Assembly: GCF_011752975.1 (NCBI RefSeq) | Contig: NZ_VWWP01000016.1 | Span: forward strand, 1 to 48,961 | Reading direction: 5' to 3' | DNA length: 48,961 nt | DNA from: Chryseobacterium sp. Tr-659 | Lineage (GTDB): Bacteria > Bacteroidota > Bacteroidia > Flavobacteriales > Weeksellaceae | Shown here: positions 1 to 9,159 of the stretch, piece after piece | How the letters are laid out: each line of letters begins with the position of its first letter | Numbering within the stretch: the first letter of the stretch is position 1 | Position numbers and translations under genes: made by a program | The notes under the pieces: model-generated | The model's input: only the letters and a program-made list of their open reading frames with translations | Told to the model about the DNA's origin: nothing | The model's database searches: none

Positions 1-126
1 AGCGGCAGTTCCGTTATAATCCAGATAAGTTTTGGAATAGACATAGTTTTCGGTAGAAGTCAGCGTCTGGGCACCAACCACATTGGACAGAAGCAATACT
101 CCCACCGGAATTAATATTTTTTTCAT
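1..126 (-). CDS. RHS-family secreted protein (DUF6443-like), N-terminal fragment
   Basis: Only the first 42 codons are in the window; the frame stays open to base 1. The ATG at 126-124 is followed by a lysine start, a hydrophobic run and an alanine-glutamine cleavage site (MKKILIPVGVLLLSNVVGAQ), a normal signal peptide. The mature part begins LTSTENYVYSKTYLDYNG, which I recognise as the opening of DUF6443 proteins, the usual N-terminus of long Bacteroidota RHS-repeat proteins. The start lies 6 bases after the stop of the upstream RHS-related gene, so the two are surely co-transcribed. The toxin or C-terminal part, if there is one, lies outside the window. The signal peptide is seen; the family call rests on a short stretch. 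Confidence 0.75.
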   Translation of the reverse strand, partial: MKKILIPVGVLLLSNVVGAQTLTSTENYVYSKTYLDYNGTAA

Positions 127-132
127 CGGTTC

Positions 133-3100
133 TTAGTTTTTATAGTTGTATTTGAATTCTTTAACTACTTTAAAGACATCATTCCCTGAGCTGTCTTTTT
201 CTTTTACTTTGATCTCTTTTAATCGGTTAGCGCTATCATAAAAGTAAAACTCGCTGATCCCCGATGGCGGAGTAATGCTTCGAACCCCGATAAGTGGATC
301 GTACGTATAAGTGGTAATCTGGTAATTGGATAAAGCAGCATTATTTCTGAAGGTATTTAATACTGATAAGAATGCTGTCTCGTCATTATTTATACCTGCA
401 TCTGCATCTATGTTGGAAGCTGTAATAATTTCTAAAGTACCAGGAGACAACGCTGACAAACGTACATAAGTAACACCTTCTATCTTGGCAATAGGAACTG
501 TCTGATTATACCCCCAAACAATACTAACCGGGATTCCTGCTTTTGTAGTATACTGAAGTAAATTTCCTTTTTCATCATATTTATCATAGTGGATAGCTTC
601 TTCCATTTCTCCACTGGATAGATTTTGAGATAATACTGAAGTAGAAAGCGGCAATCCCATTGTTTTCGTATCAGCCTCTACTTGTGTATACGGATATAAA
701 TTTTCTGTTTTGGAAATCACTTTTCCATTTTTCTTTGACTCTGTTTCCAATGGAACTCCAGTCATATTTTTATTGATCAAATATTGATTGCTTTTTTCCG
801 CGGCATATTTATAATTCGTTTCCAATAAAGACTGATCAGGGAAAGTTGCTTTAACATCTGTCAGCTGTTTATCTGTATTATTATATTGATAATCGCTTGT
901 CTGTACAATTTTCTTAGCATTAACATTTATTACATTGTTAAGAACATCTGTCAACAGAATATCTTCCATAAAATCCGTTTCTATTGTTTTCTTTAAAGTA
1001 TTAGAATAGGTGGTTATAGGAAATAAACCAATAATTCTATTAAAAAGCTGGGTTCCAGGTGTTATATTAGGCGGATATAATGTAGGTGTATAAACGTCCA
1101 ATCCTATCAGATTATATATTTTATTTGTTGTATTAAACTGATAATTATTTTCAGTCATTTTTAATGCGAAGAAATTATTATTTTTCTTAATAAATGAATA
1201 ATGTTTAAGAAGTGTCCCATTATTTTTATCATAAAACGAAACTCTTTCAAGATTTTTACTCATTAAATTAACAACATATTCAATATTTTTTGCACTGTAA
1301 GGGTTGGATGAGTCCGGCTCACGTAATGTTTGAAATTGATCAAACTCTGGTGCAGAAAAAATTTTCACCTCACCTCCTTTTTCAAAATCATCACCTCCAT
1401 GACTTATTGTGACATTAGGATAAATATTATCATTTTCAATATCTGATAATGAATAATTATTGATTCCCGATGTAAAACATAATTTTCGAATACTGTATTG
1501 ACCTCCTCCAAATGGTCCTCCACTGTCGCACATACCCTCAAAATACATATTTCCTAAGAAAAATTTTTGATAATCAGTTCTAGATAAAGGAAGTCCATCT
1601 GCATTGTGAATATTTTGGAAGTCACTATAATATAATCTTTTGATATTTGAAATAGTACCTTCAACTGTTTGATCATACATTCTCTTTAATCTAAGGCCAT
1701 GATCCTCAACTTTTGTATATCCAATATAGTAATCTGCATTCACGGACGACTCAAAAGTAATATTAGGTCTTAAACACGTAATAACAATTTTATACTGGTT
1801 ATTAGGATTTGTATTTATCTCGAGAATTTTATTAAAATCCATCTGGGTTTTGGGAAGATAGAAGTTTTGGTTAATCAATATTTGATTTGAAGTAATATCA
1901 ACAACTTTTAAATTTGATGCCCCTTGATTATTAGGAATAGTAGATGGATTATCCTGGTGGATGTTAAAATTTAATGTTATTTTATTATCCAGTACAATAT
2001 TTCCATGAATAGTCATTGAATCTTTTACCACCACAGGATAATAAGCATCTGTATTCGTCTTAACCGTTTTATTGTCACGTGTTTGTTTTTTTACACCTAA
2101 TGATTCATATTCAAAATGCGTGCTCCCTTTTGTTGGATAAATAATGGATGTTAGAGTTCCTTTTTTAGCAAAATTAAAATCTGCTCTTCGGTCTGCAAGA
2201 TTATAAGTACTTAAGTTTGCATTAAGGTTTGCTCCTAATAAATTGACATCAGGAACTGAAGTCGTATTTCCTTTCCCGTTGTTATATCCAAAAGTATCTA
2301 CAGAAAAAGCATTTTTCTTAGGCACATTATTAGCCTCATCATAAGTAAAAACATATTCATTTTCGAAAGTCTTTACACCTTGTGAGTAGTTATAATTTTG
2401 AAGTTTATTCAGGAAATACTTATCATATCCATCTATATAAGTAAAATCTATTGTTTTCCTTTTTTCATTTTTATAAAATACGTCAATAGAAGTCAGTTTA
2501 TCATAAAATGAAAAATTATTTGCCTGATAATAGAAATTTATTGAAATATTATTTGAAGTAATCTTTGATATTTTCAACGGATTCATAAGCCTCAAAGTAT
2601 TCACTGATGTTGAAGGATCAGGTACATTTTGAGGAGGACAATCTGACGGTTGACTGGAAACAGAGATTATTGATTTGTATAGAGTAGTAGACAATATGAT
2701 ACTTTTTGTATAGGTCTTTTCATATTGAAAATTAATTGTATTACCATCCGGATATTCTATTTTAGTCAGATAAAAGCTGGTTATCCCGGAAGTATTAAGA
2801 GACTCTCTACTAGCGGTAGTTTCAACAGCATTTTCCCCTCCCAGATAGAATTTCACTCCTTTATTTGTTGTGATTATAAAAGTATTGGTTTGAGAAAAGT
2901 TCCCTACAGGACTGATTTTGTATAAATGTTCATCTGTTATCAGTACAGGATTAAGGTTTTTATCAAGATAAAAACTTCCTGAGTAACCGGGAACTGTAAA
3001 ATTGAAAATATCTACCTGAGTATCATTTATATTACCATTAAGATAAGATGCTAATTCTGCAGCTTGTGGAGTACCATCACTTGCATTTCCCAAACTAGTA

Positions 3101-3486
3101 GCAGTCTGAGAATCATTAAAATAAATTCTTCTGCTGCTATCTACTGTTTCATCAGCCTGTCCATATATTGTCCTATTGATAACTCCACTAGATTCAAGTA
3201 TCCAGCTCATTCCTACACTTGTAGGAATATCATTAACCTTAACCCCTATCTTTGCATAATTAAGACTTATTGAATGTTCTATTCCGTTGCTTTTTAGATT
3301 ATACACAGGAATACTAATTGAAGCCATACCTCTATATTCATTTAATGGTGTTTTCCCATATTCCGTCCTTAAAAATGATTCTGTCGAAGGAGGAACTACT
3401 TTTGGAATATTAAAAGGTTCAGGATCAGCTTGTCCTTTAATAAAGATTATCGGAATAAATAATAGTAAGTTTAAAAAAAATTTCAT
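133..3486 (-). CDS. Large secreted RHS-related protein
   Basis: This 1117-residue protein starts with a signal peptide (MKFFLNLLLFIPIIFIKGQA). Its N-terminal region (about 25-130) has the GMASISIPVYNLKSNGIEHSIS pattern seen in the SpvB/Tc-toxin-like and RHS-associated proteins of Bacteroidota, in which a polymer-like beta structure begins. The middle is rich in Asn, Tyr and Thr with YD-type strands. The last 100 residues carry an RHS-like motif (YTYDPLIGVRSITPP, then FYFYDSANRLKEIK). It stops right after that repeat, 6 bases before the next RHS gene, so the RHS shell may be divided between two polypeptides. The upstream gene, a T9SS-sorted protein, ends 5 bases before this start. No T9SS tail, nuclease or other toxin motif is visible. 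Its function is unknown; cell-surface or secreted RHS assembly is the inference. Confidence 0.8.
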   Translation of the reverse strand: MKFFLNLLLFIPIIFIKGQADPEPFNIPKVVPPSTESFLRTEYGKTPLNEYRGMASISIPVYNLKSNGIEHSISLNYAKIGVKVNDIPTSVGMSWILESSGVINRTIYGQADETVDSSRRIYFNDSQTATSLGNASDGTPQAAELASYLNGNINDTQVDIFNFTVPGYSGSFYLDKNLNPVLITDEHLYKISPVGNFSQTNTFIITTNKGVKFYLGGENAVETTASRESLNTSGITSFYLTKIEYPDGNTINFQYEKTYTKSIILSTTLYKSIISVSSQPSDCPPQNVPDPSTSVNTLRLMNPLKISKITSNNISINFYYQANNFSFYDKLTSIDVFYKNEKRKTIDFTYIDGYDKYFLNKLQNYNYSQGVKTFENEYVFTYDEANNVPKKNAFSVDTFGYNNGKGNTTSVPDVNLLGANLNANLSTYNLADRRADFNFAKKGTLTSIIYPTKGSTHFEYESLGVKKQTRDNKTVKTNTDAYYPVVVKDSMTIHGNIVLDNKITLNFNIHQDNPSTIPNNQGASNLKVVDITSNQILINQNFYLPKTQMDFNKILEINTNPNNQYKIVITCLRPNITFESSVNADYYIGYTKVEDHGLRLKRMYDQTVEGTISNIKRLYYSDFQNIHNADGLPLSRTDYQKFFLGNMYFEGMCDSGGPFGGGQYSIRKLCFTSGINNYSLSDIENDNIYPNVTISHGGDDFEKGGEVKIFSAPEFDQFQTLREPDSSNPYSAKNIEYVVNLMSKNLERVSFYDKNNGTLLKHYSFIKKNNNFFALKMTENNYQFNTTNKIYNLIGLDVYTPTLYPPNITPGTQLFNRIIGLFPITTYSNTLKKTIETDFMEDILLTDVLNNVINVNAKKIVQTSDYQYNNTDKQLTDVKATFPDQSLLETNYKYAAEKSNQYLINKNMTGVPLETESKKNGKVISKTENLYPYTQVEADTKTMGLPLSTSVLSQNLSSGEMEEAIHYDKYDEKGNLLQYTTKAGIPVSIVWGYNQTVPIAKIEGVTYVRLSALSPGTLEIITASNIDADAGINNDETAFLSVLNTFRNNAALSNYQITTYTYDPLIGVRSITPPSGISEFYFYDSANRLKEIKVKEKDSSGNDVFKVVKEFKYNYKN

Positions 3487-3491
3487 ACTGG

Positions 3492-5096
3492 TTATTTTTT
3501 TATCAATTTAGCACTAGCTGTTTTGTTATTGTCAGTTTTTATCGTAATCAGATAAGCCCCCTGAATGAGCGACTGGGTATTGATCTTTGTCACTTTATTC
3601 TTTGTTTTCAGATTCTGGATCTGTCTTCCACTCATATCATACAACAGAATATCTGCCTCTTTGAAATCAAAGCCGATTTCTACATACGCATAATCAGATA
3701 CAGGGTTTGGATAGATCTTGATATCATATTTCTCAATCAACTGATCCACTTGTTTGTCTCCAAGTTTTACGATCTTCCAGTTTTCTTTACCTAACTCTTC
3801 TGCGCTGGTGCCTGCTAAAATGATGGAACCATCACGGTTTAATTTTAAATCGGAAAGTCTCTCTTCTTTTTTTCTGGATTCTCCGGCGATGTGTTTTCTC
3901 CATTGTTCGTTTCCGTTTTGATCTAAATACAGCATCCAGAAGGTTTCATCATCTTTCTCTATTCTTCCTTCTGCCTGGGTATAACCTCCCAACAGAATAC
4001 CTTTTGACTTCCGGCTTCCATCTTCCTGCTCCCCGCTGATCACATTCATTCCCATCAGGACATCTCGGTTCTTGAAGTTGTAGGATTTCTGCCACTGTTC
4101 TTCTCCTCTTTCGTTTAAGGAAATCAGCCAAAGGTCTGTGCCTTCTTCAATGCCTACTGTTTTATTGCCGGATCTTTCGGATCTGGATTCTCCTCCAACA
4201 AGGTAACCTGTTGAAGTCAATGCCAAGGTTCTTAGATGGTCATCTCCTTTGCCCCCGAAATTCTTTTCCCATTCTACTTTACCATTTTTATCTAGTTTGA
4301 TGATCCAATAATCACCTTCTCCGAAATTGCTGCTGGATTTGGAATGAGAGACAAGCTTTGCACTGCTTCCAGCATCCTGCTCCCCGCTTCCTGCCTTCAC
4401 CTCAGAGCTTCTGGAATAAACTCCCAGTAAGGCTCCGCCATCTTTTGTAGGAATCATCTTTTCGACTTCATCCAACCCTTTTCCACCTAAAGTTAATTGG
4501 GAGATCTCTTTTCCGTTTTTGTCGAGTCTTGTGATCCAGACATCTTTGGAACCATAACCTTTTGAAGCGTTCTGTACATTACCGGCTACAAAGAATCCTA
4601 AGTCTGTGGTTTGAATAACAGCTCTGGCTTCTTCATCGGAAGGGGTTCCTAATGTTTTCTGCCATAATTCATCGCCAAATTCATTGATTCGGATCAGCCA
4701 GATATCGGAACCGCCTTTGGATTCTTCTTTTTTATCTAATCCTTTTCCTGAGTAAGAGGTTCCGGCTAGTAGAAAGCCCCCATCCTGAGTGGTAACGGTG
4801 GCTGACAGGTAATCATGGTTAGATCCTGAGAAATATTTTTCCCAGGCCTGATCCCCCTGCTGGTTGAGCTTTACCAGGTGAAAATCGTAACCGTTGTTTG
4901 GTTTAGTTCCAGCCTCCTGCTTCCCTCTTGATTGTATGGCGCTTCCTGTGATAAGATACTGCTGATCAATGGTTGTGGTGACCTGTGAAAGGAAATCCTG
5001 GGTAGAGGATTTGATATCTTTCTGCCAGACCACTTCCTGGGCAGAAATGCCCAAAACCGTGCATAAAGTAAATGCACCGAGATAAAGTTTTTTCAT
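3492..5096 (-). CDS. T9SS type A sorted, propeller-like repeat protein
   Basis: The 534-residue protein has a signal peptide (1-20, ending GISAQ). Residues 25-450 contain about six or seven copies of a repeat of the form D-x-W-L-I-x-L-x-x-x-G-x-x-x-W-x-K, followed by a GG.G.D segment and T.DGG..L.G.S. This spacing suggests beta-propeller blades. Residues about 460-534 form a typical T9SS type A tail: IYPNPVSDYAYVEI, a DMSGR turn, GAYLITI and a final KLIKK. The product should therefore be exported through the type IX system and anchored or released at the surface. It is the first gene of the RHS unit, with 5 bases to the next start, so it may serve as partner or carrier of the RHS protein. The binding target is unknown. 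Confidence 0.88.
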   Translation of the reverse strand: MKKLYLGAFTLCTVLGISAQEVVWQKDIKSSTQDFLSQVTTTIDQQYLITGSAIQSRGKQEAGTKPNNGYDFHLVKLNQQGDQAWEKYFSGSNHDYLSATVTTQDGGFLLAGTSYSGKGLDKKEESKGGSDIWLIRINEFGDELWQKTLGTPSDEEARAVIQTTDLGFFVAGNVQNASKGYGSKDVWITRLDKNGKEISQLTLGGKGLDEVEKMIPTKDGGALLGVYSRSSEVKAGSGEQDAGSSAKLVSHSKSSSNFGEGDYWIIKLDKNGKVEWEKNFGGKGDDHLRTLALTSTGYLVGGESRSERSGNKTVGIEEGTDLWLISLNERGEEQWQKSYNFKNRDVLMGMNVISGEQEDGSRKSKGILLGGYTQAEGRIEKDDETFWMLYLDQNGNEQWRKHIAGESRKKEERLSDLKLNRDGSIILAGTSAEELGKENWKIVKLGDKQVDQLIEKYDIKIYPNPVSDYAYVEIGFDFKEADILLYDMSGRQIQNLKTKNKVTKINTQSLIQGAYLITIKTDNNKTASAKLIKK

Positions 5097-5134
5097 TCTC
5101 TGTTTTTATAGGTTAATAGTAATTTAATTTATGT

Positions 5135-5142
5135 CAAAAATA
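5135..5142 (-). promoter_or_regulatory. Candidate -7 box for the RHS/T9SS unit
   Basis: On the minus strand this reads TATTTTTG and matches the Bacteroidota -7 consensus TAnnTTTG. It is placed to give a leader of about 33 bases before the start at 5096. I see no clear TTG-type -33 element. The rest of 5143-5400, a 327-base divergent spacer, is A+T-rich and shows nothing else I can name. Confidence 0.4.
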
Positions 5143-5400
5143 TTCTTTTTAGACTACCTAAAAAAGCTTTATAAAAATGTAACTATAGAAATTCATCCTT
5201 TGTTCATTTCTTTTTGGTTTTACATTAATTTTATCCAAAAATATATGATCAAAGCGACAGAAATTGTCGTTTAATTATCAAAAAACAAAATCATTCATTC
5301 ATCCTGCTTTATATATCTGATAAACAAAATAATAAGGCTAAAAACAGAATTACTTGGTAAAACATAATACTATCTTTTACATTGGTATGATTTTTAGTAG

Positions 5401-5408
5401 TACTTTTG
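5401..5408 (+). promoter_or_regulatory. Candidate -7 box for the DUF4407 gene
   Basis: TACTTTTG matches TAnnTTTG exactly. It ends 15 bases before the ATG at 5424, so the leader would be only about 9 bases. A TTG at 5383-5385 is slightly too close (15-base spacer) to be an ideal -33 element. The box overlaps the TTG codon at 5406, which argues against that upstream start for the gene. Confidence 0.45.
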
Positions 5409-5423
5409 TATAAATTTTCAATT

Positions 5424-6506
5424 ATGAAAACAAACCAAAAAACTATAAATCAAGCGAATCACAAAATAAACTGGTTCCAAAAGTTTCTGATGGTATGTTC
5501 CGGCGGAAACATTCACATTTTAAGAAAGACTCCCAGCGAATGGAATAAATTTTCCGGCATTGGAGGAATTGTACTTTTCACGGCCGTATTTGCAACCTTA
5601 TCTGCAGGTTATGCCATGTATACAGTCTTTGACGATATTTGGGCTTCCATAGGATTCGGAATTCTATGGGGATTAATGATCTTCAATCTGGATCGATACA
5701 TTGTTTCCTCCATTAAAAAGACAGGAACATGGTGGAATCAAATCCTCATGGCCATTCCCCGTCTTATTCTTGCTACATTTCTGGGAATTATCATTTCAAA
5801 GCCCCTGGAGCTTAAGATTTTTGAAAAGGAAGTTAATAAACAGCTGAATACTATTATCCAAAGGAACAAAAAACAGCTGCAAGGTGAAATGAGCGGCAGA
5901 ATTCTTCAGCAAAGCGGGCCTTTTGAAACGGAAAAAAACCAAATCTCAGGGAAAATTGCGGAATACCAAAAAGCTTATGATTCTGCATCCGTTGAGCTTG
6001 AGAAGGAAATTCTAGGAAAGCAATCGGGTTTAACCAGTGGAAAAGAAGGCTATGGACCTAATGCAAAACGTAAACAACAGTTAAAAGAACAGCGAAGACA
6101 GGATCTGGAAAATTATCAGAAACAGGCTGCTCCAAGACTGGAATATCTGGATAAAGAGATTTCTAAAGTGTATACCAATCTGGAAACTGAAAGAAAGTCT
6201 ACAGAGACCTTTGAAGATAAGTTCAACGGATTTGCAGCGAGACTTCAGGCTTTGGATGAACTTGGTAAAAACTCTGCAATAATAGGACTTGCTGCCACTT
6301 TTATCATGGGATTATTCATTTGTCTTGAAATCTCTCCGGTTCTTGTGAAATTAATTTCTCATGTAGGGCCTTATGATTATCTTCTGGAAAAAACTGAAAA
6401 TGATTTCAGGTTATATTCTAAAGAAAAAATTGAAAAAGGAAATGCTCTGACTGATTTCAGAATTGATGATTTCAAAGAAAATTTAAATAATAAAAATGAA
6501 GATTAA
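5424..6506 (+). CDS. DUF4407 domain membrane protein
   Basis: The frame could be opened at a TTG at 5406, but that codon lies inside the probable -7 box, so I start at the ATG at 5424 (360 residues). I recognise the DUF4407 family from the N-terminal stretch: FLMVCSGGN, then paired hydrophobic segments at about 44-66 and 73-88 ending in MIFNLDRYIVSS, and a third at 107-125. Residues 130-275 are charged and probably coiled-coil (many E/K/Q). A fourth membrane segment follows at about 284-303 (AATFIMGLFICLEISPVLVK), and the tail is charged. The long central part thus projects to one side of the inner membrane. The function of the family is not known. It is transcribed alone and followed by a terminator hairpin. 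Confidence 0.85.
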   Translation: MKTNQKTINQANHKINWFQKFLMVCSGGNIHILRKTPSEWNKFSGIGGIVLFTAVFATLSAGYAMYTVFDDIWASIGFGILWGLMIFNLDRYIVSSIKKTGTWWNQILMAIPRLILATFLGIIISKPLELKIFEKEVNKQLNTIIQRNKKQLQGEMSGRILQQSGPFETEKNQISGKIAEYQKAYDSASVELEKEILGKQSGLTSGKEGYGPNAKRKQQLKEQRRQDLENYQKQAAPRLEYLDKEISKVYTNLETERKSTETFEDKFNGFAARLQALDELGKNSAIIGLAATFIMGLFICLEISPVLVKLISHVGPYDYLLEKTENDFRLYSKEKIEKGNALTDFRIDDFKENLNNKNED

Positions 6507-6620
6507 ATAGAAAGCATTCTCATTTTTAGCCCATTCATCTTGTAAATCAGAGAAAATATCTATAAAATTATTCACTCGGATGAATGAAAAAGTAGATTAC
6601 AATAAAAAAACATTTCATTA

Positions 6621-6654
6621 AGGCTTTCGGAATTTCCGAAGGCTTTTTATTTTT
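6621..6654 (+). terminator. Rho-independent terminator after the DUF4407 gene
   Basis: CTTTCGGAA pairs with TTTCCGAAGG around a tiny loop, with one G-T pair, and is followed by a T-rich tract (CTTTTTATTTTT). It lies about 115 bases after the stop of the DUF4407 gene. Confidence 0.65.
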
Positions 6655-6688
6655 AAAACACAAGGACCATTTCTTGCAGGAAAATAGC

Positions 6689-6885
6689 ATGCGATCAAGT
6701 GTTGTAAATCATTTTATTTATTTTCCGCAAAGTGAAGTATTGAGAATCATATATCAGTCTGGAGCGGTTTATGATGATGGGAAAGTTCTTGCAAAAATTG
6801 TTGAAAAATTCGGAATGCTAAGTTCAAAGGGCCGCTTCTGAATAAAGTAATCAAACGAAGGTTTAAGTATAAGCGCATTGAATAA
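6689..6885 (+). pseudogene. KTSC-domain small protein, broken by a one-base frameshift
   Basis: From the ATG at 6689 the frame reads MRSSVVNHFIYF, then IYQSGAVYDD, then SSKGRF and a TGA at 6839-6841. Continuing one frame over (from CTG at 6838) gives LNKVIKRRFKYKRIE and a TAA at 6883-6885. Joined, these make a single KTSC domain of about 66 residues, with its N-terminal SSV, the SG..Y strand, the SKGRF-x-N motif and the final I..R-F-x-Y, all at the family's usual spacing. One missing T in the TTC run at 6836-6838 would explain the break. KTSC is a small domain of unclear role, found alone or fused to nucleic-acid enzymes. It could be a real recent mutation or a sequencing error in a short homopolymer. 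Confidence 0.7.
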
Positions 6886-6886
6886 A

Positions 6887-6914
6887 AAATGCCTCCATTC
6901 ATATGGAGGCATTT
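6887..6914. terminator. Bidirectional terminator
   Basis: A perfect 10-base stem (AATGCCTCCA / TGGAGGCATT) with a 6-base loop has A-rich sequence on the left and T-rich sequence on the right. It can therefore end both the plus-strand KTSC gene and the minus-strand protease gene that stops at 6940. Confidence 0.85.
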
Positions 6915-6939
6915 AATATTTATTTAAATTCCAATCAAT

Positions 6940-8811
6940 TTATTTAATGATCAATTTAGACGTTTTGCTGTCTTTTCCATTGGAAACCTGAATCATATAA
7001 ACTCCTTTTTCCAGTTGCTGCTGTACTTTGAAAATTCCGTTTCCTTCTTCAGTTACAGATGGGCTGGCCATCAATCTTCCAGACATGTCAGAAATAGAAA
7101 CTTTCAGGTTCTTAGCATTTTTAGCTTTAATGAAAATTTTATCTCCGGTTGCAACAGGGTTAGGATAAATTGTTAAATCATCTTTATCCGACTTCACTTC
7201 ATTAGTAGATAGGTTTGTTGTGAATTTAACAGTATAATCTTCAACCTGCCCATACATCAATTGTCCACAAGGCGTCATATTAGGATTTTCATCATCCACA
7301 AGCACTCTCATTCTTAACGGTGTATTAAGCACAACATTAGCCGGCGCTGTAATCGTAGTAGTATAAGTACCAATTGCTGTAACAGGATCTGCATTTATAT
7401 CATCAGCTGAACCAACAAGTTCAGAAGCTTCAAAAGTCCCGTTGTTATTAAAATCGATCCATATCCTTGCATCATTATTCGAACCGGAAACATTTATCTG
7501 AAGATTATGAGTACCTGTAGCTGAAAGCTCGGTAGATGTTGCTCTCAGACAGCTTGCTCCGGTATAATCTTCATAAAAATTAGTATTATTAGACCAATAT
7601 CCTGTCGTAGCATTGTTAATATTTCCTAATTTCACCAAAGTTGGTCCAACAAAATAGTCATCCGGGGTTGCAATTCCACTTGGATTACATGCAGCAGGAA
7701 TTGGAGTTCCTATAGCTGTGGTAGCAGAAGGCGCTGTAGCACCTAAAGAAGTACTCAATCCTCCTTTCATCAGGAAGAAATAAAGAGCAGCTCTGTCATG
7801 CTGTCCGTTAGTAAATTTGAATGCAATCGGGTTAGTATAATTCATCATATTATACTGTACTCCCTGATAATTGGCTCCGGTACAATAATTCATATCATTA
7901 TTGGTAGGGGCCGGGTCATTTAGTAAGCTTCTTCCTCTTTCTGTATCACAAACCTGGTCATCATCTCTGGTACAATCGTTGTAAGTTTGTACAGGGCAAT
8001 AAGTAGTGGAAGTATCTCCTTGGGGAGCATTAGGATTTGTATTTCCAAAAGTATGAAGCAATCCCATACTGTGCCCGAATTCATGGGCAAGGGTAATATC
8101 ATCCTGTAAAGTAACAACAAAGGACTTCATGAAAGATTCATAGGAAGAATCCGGATTTTGAGGCAGTCCTGCCCATCCCATAATTCCATATGTTCCTCCA
8201 CCATCTACTTTATTCATGATATAGATATTAAAATAGGATGCTTCAGGCCAGTGCGGAGCGATTGTTTTTACCTGGGCAGTAGTTACTCCATTTGTTCCAT
8301 TACGTTTCACTCCATAGTTATCATATCCTGCAAGAGCACCTCCGTTATACCTAATAATCCCGGTAGTAGCATTACAGTTAGGATCTCTTTTAGCTAATAC
8401 TAATTTTATCGGCATTGTAGCTGCAGTCCCAAAATCAGCCGGAACTCCCTGAGACCATTGATAGGTACCTGCATACATTTCATTACAATGATCCAGCCAT
8501 GTCTGAATTTGCTCATCACTCTTGTTATAAGTAGTACCAATAGCAGCATTAGTAGGTGCAATTACGTGCACTACCACTGGAATTTCATAAACGCCATTTA
8601 CAGTCTTAAATGCTGTATTTCCGCCTTTGGCAGCATGATTCTGATTAGTGCGGATAATACGATCACGAATATTACGGATCATATCATCAACCTCTTGATT
8701 TTGTTTTTGATGTACTCTTTGTTCAGCATCGAAATCACACCAGTCTTTTTTCTGTTGTGCCGATATTGAAAGGGAAAGTAACATTGCCCCACAAAGGATA
8801 GCTTTCTTCAT
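6940..8811 (-). CDS. Secreted M43-like zinc metalloprotease with GEVED domain and T9SS tail
   Basis: The 623-residue precursor has a signal peptide (1-19, ending SISAQ). The catalytic zinc motif HEFGHSMGLLH lies at 243-253. The downstream Met-turn (NMMNYTN, about 321-327) and the Cys-rich segment between them (YCPVQTYNDC, VCDTERG) fit the cytophagalysin/pappalysin family M43. Residues about 420-535 form a GEVED-type beta domain with RIWIDFNNNGTF and VEDYTVKF. Residues 545-623 are a T9SS type A tail: IYPNPVA, DMSGRL, GVYMIQV and final KLIIK. It should be exported by T9SS as a secreted or surface endopeptidase that degrades external protein. It is monocistronic between two terminators. The family call is firm; the substrate is unknown. 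Confidence 0.92.
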   Translation of the reverse strand: MKKAILCGAMLLSLSISAQQKKDWCDFDAEQRVHQKQNQEVDDMIRNIRDRIIRTNQNHAAKGGNTAFKTVNGVYEIPVVVHVIAPTNAAIGTTYNKSDEQIQTWLDHCNEMYAGTYQWSQGVPADFGTAATMPIKLVLAKRDPNCNATTGIIRYNGGALAGYDNYGVKRNGTNGVTTAQVKTIAPHWPEASYFNIYIMNKVDGGGTYGIMGWAGLPQNPDSSYESFMKSFVVTLQDDITLAHEFGHSMGLLHTFGNTNPNAPQGDTSTTYCPVQTYNDCTRDDDQVCDTERGRSLLNDPAPTNNDMNYCTGANYQGVQYNMMNYTNPIAFKFTNGQHDRAALYFFLMKGGLSTSLGATAPSATTAIGTPIPAACNPSGIATPDDYFVGPTLVKLGNINNATTGYWSNNTNFYEDYTGASCLRATSTELSATGTHNLQINVSGSNNDARIWIDFNNNGTFEASELVGSADDINADPVTAIGTYTTTITAPANVVLNTPLRMRVLVDDENPNMTPCGQLMYGQVEDYTVKFTTNLSTNEVKSDKDDLTIYPNPVATGDKIFIKAKNAKNLKVSISDMSGRLMASPSVTEEGNGIFKVQQQLEKGVYMIQVSNGKDSKTSKLIIK

Positions 8812-8883
8812 TTTTAATATTTTTTAAAAGAATAAAAATTAAAACTTAATTACATTTTACGATAATAAAAGTAAAATTTTACA

Positions 8884-8891
8884 CAAAAATA
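8884..8891 (-). promoter_or_regulatory. Candidate -7 box for the metalloprotease gene
   Basis: The minus strand reads TATTTTTG, a TAnnTTTG match, which predicts a leader of about 65 bases. No good -33 element is seen. The remainder of the 348-base gap (8892-9105) is strongly A+T-rich with no gene that I can support. Confidence 0.3.
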
Positions 8892-9111
8892 CATAGTTAC
8901 CATGTAAATAGCTTACAGTTAGTAGAAAAAAGCGAAATATTGTTACATAATAATTTGAAAATAAAATAATATTATTATAAAAAATAAAACATTTAGTTTA
9001 ATTTATATTCATTTATTGAACAAAATAATAAATAATTCACAATTAACAAAACCACCAAAAATAAAACAACATATTAATATTCAAGCAATTAAACAATTCC
9101 CTCCAAATAAA

Positions 9112-9136
9112 AAAACCGCACTATGAATGCGGTTTT
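9112..9136. terminator. Terminator after guaB
   Basis: AAAACCGCA pairs perfectly with TGCGGTTTT around a 7-base loop, 24 bases beyond the guaB stop. On the minus strand the stem is followed by a T run (from the A run at 9107-9115). Confidence 0.8.
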
Positions 9137-9159
9137 ACTTATATTATCTTAATTCTATT

